Shown piece by piece: positions 33,883-36,441 of a stretch of DNA of 36,441 bases. The stretch comes from Solirubrobacteraceae bacterium. Lineage in GTDB: Bacteria > Actinomycetota > Thermoleophilia > Solirubrobacterales > Solirubrobacteraceae. A program made the translations under genes and the position numbers. Every line of letters starts with the position of its first letter. The first letter of the stretch is position 1. The notes below the pieces were generated by a model that saw nothing but the letters and a program-made list of their open reading frames with translations, made no database searches and was not told the DNA's origin. Location of the stretch: positions 1 through 36,441 of the forward strand of contig JADGPO010000071.1 of NCBI GenBank assembly GCA_017882405.1, read 5' to 3'.

Positions 33883-33898
33883 CCTGTACTCCCAGGTT

Positions 33899-34585
33899 AT
33901 GTCCGATCCCGTATTCCTGATCACGGGCGCGTCGTCGGGTATCGGCGCCGCCACCGCCCGCGCCGCCGTCGCCGCCGGCTACCGCGTGGTCCTGGCGGCG
34001 CGCTCCGTCGACCGCCTGCAGGAGCTGGCCGCCGAGCTCAGCGGCCCCCAGCGCGCGCTCACGGCGCGGTGCGACGTGACCGAGTGGGACCAGCAGCAGG
34101 CGATGGTCGCCAGCGCGCTCGACAGCTTCGGCCGCTTGGACGTCGTGTTCGCCAACGCCGGCTTCGGTGCCAAACGCGGCTTCCTCGAGGAGTCGCCCGA
34201 GCAGTGGCGCTCGATGGTGCTCACCAACGTCTACGGAGCGGCGCTCACGATCCGGGCGACGATCGAGGCGCTGCGAGAGTCCCGCGGCCATCTTCTACTG
34301 ACCGGCTCGGTGGCGGGGCGCCGCGCCCTCCCCGGCTCGCTGTACTCCGCCACCAAGTGGGCGGTCACCGGCATGGGCGAGTCGGCTCGCCAGGAGCTCA
34401 ACGGCTCGGGAGTGCGGGTCACGCTGATCGAGCCCGGGATGGTCGACACCCCGTTCTTCTCCAACCGCCCGACCGACGCGCTGCACCCCGACGACATCGC
34501 CCGCGCGGTCATGTTCGCGGTCTCCCAGCCGCCCCACGTCGACGTCAACGAGATCCTCGTCCGCCCGACCGCCCAGGACGGCTGA
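33899..34585 (+). CDS. SDR family oxidoreductase
   Basis: This 228-residue short-chain dehydrogenase has TGASSGIG (residues 9-16), NAGFG, a catalytic Ser in LLTGSVAGRRA and Tyr-x-x-x-Lys in YSATKWAVTGM. The EPGMVDTPFF block follows the active site. It resembles the NADP-preferring classical SDRs (VLAARSVDRL after strand 2). The substrate is unknown. It lies on the plus strand between obgE and rpmA, where related bacteria usually have nothing, and is followed by an mscL stub. The ATG at 33899 is weakly supported by AGG four bases upstream. Confidence 0.9.
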   Translation: MSDPVFLITGASSGIGAATARAAVAAGYRVVLAARSVDRLQELAAELSGPQRALTARCDVTEWDQQQAMVASALDSFGRLDVVFANAGFGAKRGFLEESPEQWRSMVLTNVYGAALTIRATIEALRESRGHLLLTGSVAGRRALPGSLYSATKWAVTGMGESARQELNGSGVRVTLIEPGMVDTPFFSNRPTDALHPDDIARAVMFAVSQPPHVDVNEILVRPTAQDG

Positions 34586-34588
34586 CGC

Positions 34589-34654
34589 GTGACGCTGCTC
34601 CAGGACTTCAAGAAGTTCCTGCTGCGCGGCAACCTCGTCGAGCTGCCGGTCGCC
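34589..34654 (+). pseudogene. N-terminal stub of mechanosensitive channel MscL
   Basis: From a GTG four bases after the SDR stop, 22 codons read VTLLQDFKKFLLRGNLVELP then VA. This matches the N-terminal amphipathic helix and start of the first membrane helix of MscL (F-x-x-F-x-x-R-G-N-x-V-x-x-x-V-A). The next codons are basic, unrelated sequence running antisense into rpmA to a stop at 34751. The pore helices are missing, so it is a truncated relic. The Pro near the end is unusual for MscL. Identity rests on a short match. Confidence 0.5.
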
Positions 34655-34661
34655 CGAGCGT

Positions 34662-34682
34662 GCCGGGGCGCGAGGCCCCGGC
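34662..34682 (-). terminator. Hairpin terminator after rpmA
   Basis: An 8-bp GC stem (GCCGGGGC/GCCCCGGC) with a 5-base loop begins seven bases beyond the rpmA stop on the minus strand. There is no T-run, but it is well placed to end the rng-rplU-rpmA transcript before the oppositely oriented SDR segment. Confidence 0.55.
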
Positions 34683-34688
34683 GGCGAC

Positions 34689-34958
34689 TCACTCCGCAGT
34701 CGCCGGCTCGCCGGGCACGACCGCGATCACGCGACCGCGCCGGCCCCGTGTGAACTGCACGTGCCCCGCCGACTTGGCGAAGATCGTGTCGTCCCTGCCG
34801 ATCCCGACACCCTCGCCGGGCTTGAAGCGCGTACCGCGCTGGCGGACGATGATCTCGCCGCCGGTGACGGTCTGACCGGCGAAGACCTTGACGCCCAGGT
34901 ACTTGGGCTTGGAGTCACGGCCGTTGCGGCTGGAGCCGAGTCCCTTCTTATGAGCCAT
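34689..34958 (-). CDS. rpmA: 50S ribosomal protein L27
   Basis: L27 reaches the peptidyl transferase centre with its N-terminus. The 89-residue protein starts [20 protein letters not shown], directly as the mature type with no cleavable leader. It continues with [20 protein letters not shown] and [15 protein letters not shown], all as in the family. The ATG lies within the last bases of rplU (11-base overlap). In most actinobacteria obgE follows; here it is displaced by an SDR gene on the other strand. Confidence 0.97.
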   Translation of the reverse strand: MAHKKGLGSSRNGRDSKPKYLGVKVFAGQTVTGGEIIVRQRGTRFKPGEGVGIGRDDTIFAKSAGHVQFTRGRRGRVIAVVPGEPATAE

Positions 34959-35364
34959 CGGACCCTCCCGAGGTGGTCGCGGTCGCTTCCGTGGTGGTCG
35001 CTTCCGTGGTGGTCGCTTCCGTGGTGGTCGCCGACTTGGCGCGCGAATCGGAGCCGTTGGACACCTTGAGCGTCGTGATCTCGATCCGGGTCAGGTCCTG
35101 TCGGTGGCCGTTGCGGCGCCGGTAGCCCCGCTTGGGCTTGAACTTGACGATCCGCAGCTTCGGACCGCGCTCGTGGGCGACCACTCGGGCCTGGACGGTC
35201 ACCTTGGCGATGTCGTCGCCGTCGACCATGTCGGCCCCGTCGACGTAGAGCAGCGGCTGCAGGTCGACGGTGGCGCCATCATCGGCGGGCAGGCGTTCTA
35301 CCAGGAGGTGCTCCCCCTGGCTGACGCGGTACTGCTTTCCACCTGTCTTGACGATTGCGTACAT
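34948..35364 (-). CDS. rplU: 50S ribosomal protein L21 with a repeat-rich C-terminal extension
   Basis: Residues 1 to about 102 are ordinary L21 ([45 protein letters not shown]). The protein then has about 36 extra residues of low complexity, mostly Thr, Ala, Glu and Ser with repeated TTTEA units and a GGSDGS end. L21 is normally about 103 residues, so the tail is an addition. It is encoded by a 15-base tandem repeat and overlaps the rpmA start. The rng stop lies three bases before the rplU ATG. Confidence 0.96.
   Translation of the reverse strand: MYAIVKTGGKQYRVSQGEHLLVERLPADDGATVDLQPLLYVDGADMVDGDDIAKVTVQARVVAHERGPKLRIVKFKPKRGYRRRNGHRQDLTRIEITTLKVSNGSDSRAKSATTTEATTTEATTTEATATTSGGSDGS
34981..35025. 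repeat. 15-bp tandem repeat in rplU
   Basis: Three perfect copies of GGTCGCTTCCGTGGT lie at 34981-34995, 34996-35010 and 35011-35025, with partial copies on both sides. The unit is a multiple of three, so gain or loss of copies changes the length of the L21 tail without a frameshift. Confidence 0.95.
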
Positions 35365-35367
35365 GGC

Positions 35368-36441
35368 TTACTCGTTGTCGGACGAGCCGCTCGCGGCCGA
35401 ACCGGCCTTGGCGCTCGAACGGCGTCGCCCGCCCCTGCGGCCGCGACGCCGAGGCTTTGAGTCTAGATCATCGCCGTCCTCGCCCGCGGGCCCCTCCAGC
35501 GATGGGTGGGCCGGACCGATATCCACGAGCGACGCCTGAGCGGCGGTGCGACCGACCTCGTCGATGCGCACCAGGTGCTTCTCGCCCACGTATTTCGTCC
35601 CGCCGTGGATCGAGATCACGTAGCCGTCGACCTTGGCCACCGCGTCGCCGGAGTTGTACATGTGAGGCTCGACGATCTCGACGTAGACCTCCTCGCCCTC
35701 CCGGAACGGCAGCGCGCGCTCCAGGACCTGTTCGCGATCGCCCTCCAGCAGCACCGCGAAGTGGTCCAGCGGCAGCCCCTCGGACCCCTCGAAGTGAAAC
35801 CACTTGCCGGTCTGCTCCTCGACGGCATGCAGCACACGGGCGTCGTTGCCGGTGAACTCGGCGCTCACCCGCGGGTTCATCTGGATCAGGATCGCGTCCG
35901 CGGTGGTCTCCTTGGCCAGGTCCCGCATCCGGCGCTCGAACTCGATAGCGATCGTCTCCTCGGACTTGATCACGCCCTCGCCGTCGCACGTCGGGCACGG
36001 CCGGGTCATGATCTCGCGCACGCCCTCGGTGACGTTCTGGCGCGTCATCTCGACCAGGCCGAGGGGCGAGATCTCGACCACAAACGTCTTTGTGCGGTCC
36101 TCGTCGAGCGCCTTGCGCAGCGTCTTGAGCACGGCATCGCGGTTGCGGGCGCGCGCCATGTCGATGAAGTCGATCACGATGATGCCGCCGATGTCGCGCA
36201 GACGGAGCTGGCGCACGACCTCGTCGGCGGCATCGAGGTTCGTCTTGGTGATCGTGTCCTCGAGCCGGGCGCCCTTGCCGCGGCCGATGAACGATCCCGA
36301 GTTGACGTCGATCCCCGTGAGCGCCTCGGCGTAGTCGATCATCAGATAGCCGCCGCTCGGCAGGTCGACGCGCCGCGAGAGCGTGGAGGCCAGCACCTGC
36401 TCGACACCGAAGGCCTCAAACAACGGTGTCTGCTCCTCCCA
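35368..36441 (-). CDS. rng: Ribonuclease E/G family protein (5' end cut by window edge)
   Basis: This is the C-terminal 357 residues or so of an RNase E/G endoribonuclease that processes rRNA and mRNA. The catalytic region has IDVNSGSF and GGIIVIDFIDM with the two metal-binding Asp residues. It has the Cys pair CPTCDGEG used for zinc-linked dimerisation, and EISPLGLVEMTR. After the catalytic part there is a TRAM-like beta domain (EEVYVEIVEPHMYNSGDAVA to HLVRIDEVGR). The tail is Arg-rich and disordered (RRRGRRGGRRRSSAK), probably for RNA binding. The frame is open to the window edge. The stop lies three bases before rplU. Confidence 0.93.
   Translation of the reverse strand, partial: WEEQTPLFEAFGVEQVLASTLSRRVDLPSGGYLMIDYAEALTGIDVNSGSFIGRGKGARLEDTITKTNLDAADEVVRQLRLRDIGGIIVIDFIDMARARNRDAVLKTLRKALDEDRTKTFVVEISPLGLVEMTRQNVTEGVREIMTRPCPTCDGEGVIKSEETIAIEFERRMRDLAKETTADAILIQMNPRVSAEFTGNDARVLHAVEEQTGKWFHFEGSEGLPLDHFAVLLEGDREQVLERALPFREGEEVYVEIVEPHMYNSGDAVAKVDGYVISIHGGTKYVGEKHLVRIDEVGRTAAQASLVDIGPAHPSLEGPAGEDGDDLDSKPRRRGRRGGRRRSSAKAGSAASGSSDNE

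Noticed and set aside
1..36441. CRISPR arrays, IS elements, prophage or integrase genes
   Set aside because: No regularly spaced repeats, transposase, integrase or terminal inverted repeats were seen; the only mobile element with support is the intein.

Overview
The window is one contiguous piece of a very GC-rich bacterial chromosome. It is dominated by housekeeping genes, most on the minus strand and tightly packed with 1-4 base stop/start overlaps. The gene content (HisIE fusion next to trp genes, DUF1707, a HadAB-like dehydratase pair, a CBS-domain family II pyrophosphatase, RNase E/G followed by rplU-rpmA, Obg, proBA, nadD, rsfS) and the many GTG/TTG starts fit an actinomycetote, most likely Thermoleophilia (Solirubrobacterales-like). 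That placement is inference from gene content, not from a marker phylogeny.

Layout. 1-3.8 kb: hisIE-trpE-trpG-trpD-trpC on the minus strand, cut by the window edge in trpC. 3.8-4.1 kb: a broken response-regulator remnant. 4.1-7.9 kb: yqeY-phoH-ybeY-era (minus), with phoH interrupted in frame by a 359-residue intein that carries the hallmarks of a class 3 (Ala1, WCT) intein with a LAGLIDADG endonuclease. 8.0-11.4 kb: hrcA-dnaJ-prmA and a small unknown ORF with a perfect Shine-Dalgarno, ended by a 14-bp hairpin. 11.4-13.0 kb: an SDR reductase with two MaoC-like dehydratase subunits. 13.0-13.6 kb: three gene fragments. 13.6-14.8 kb: HAD phosphatase and a DUF1707 membrane protein (plus). 14.8-19.6 kb: murJ, an unknown membrane protein, lepA and a methyltransferase (minus). 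19.65-20.9 kb: rpsT and a tail-anchored coiled-coil protein (plus). 20.9-24.9 kb: leuS, a LOG-like protein and holA (minus). 25.0-26.0 kb: a coiled-coil protein, a nuclease remnant and tRNA-Ala(GGC) (plus). 26.0-27.5 kb: an unknown protein and an AIM24-family protein (minus). 27.6-29.2 kb: the pyrophosphatase (plus). 29.2-33.9 kb: obgE-proB-proA-nadD-rsfS (minus). 33.9-34.65 kb: an inverted SDR gene and an mscL stub that split the usual rplU-rpmA-obgE order. 34.7-36.4 kb: rng-rplU-rpmA (minus), with rng cut by the window edge.

Working together: the left block makes Trp and His intermediates; yqeY-phoH-ybeY-era and rng-rplU-rpmA-obgE-rsfS serve ribosome assembly and RNA processing; hrcA-dnaJ is the heat-shock unit; murJ serves the cell wall; proBA and nadD feed proline and NAD. 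The least ordinary things are the PhoH intein with its odd flanking codons, a palindrome that exactly fills the hisIE promoter spacer, repeated leaderless-type promoters, and scattered truncated genes at sites where conserved gene order is broken.
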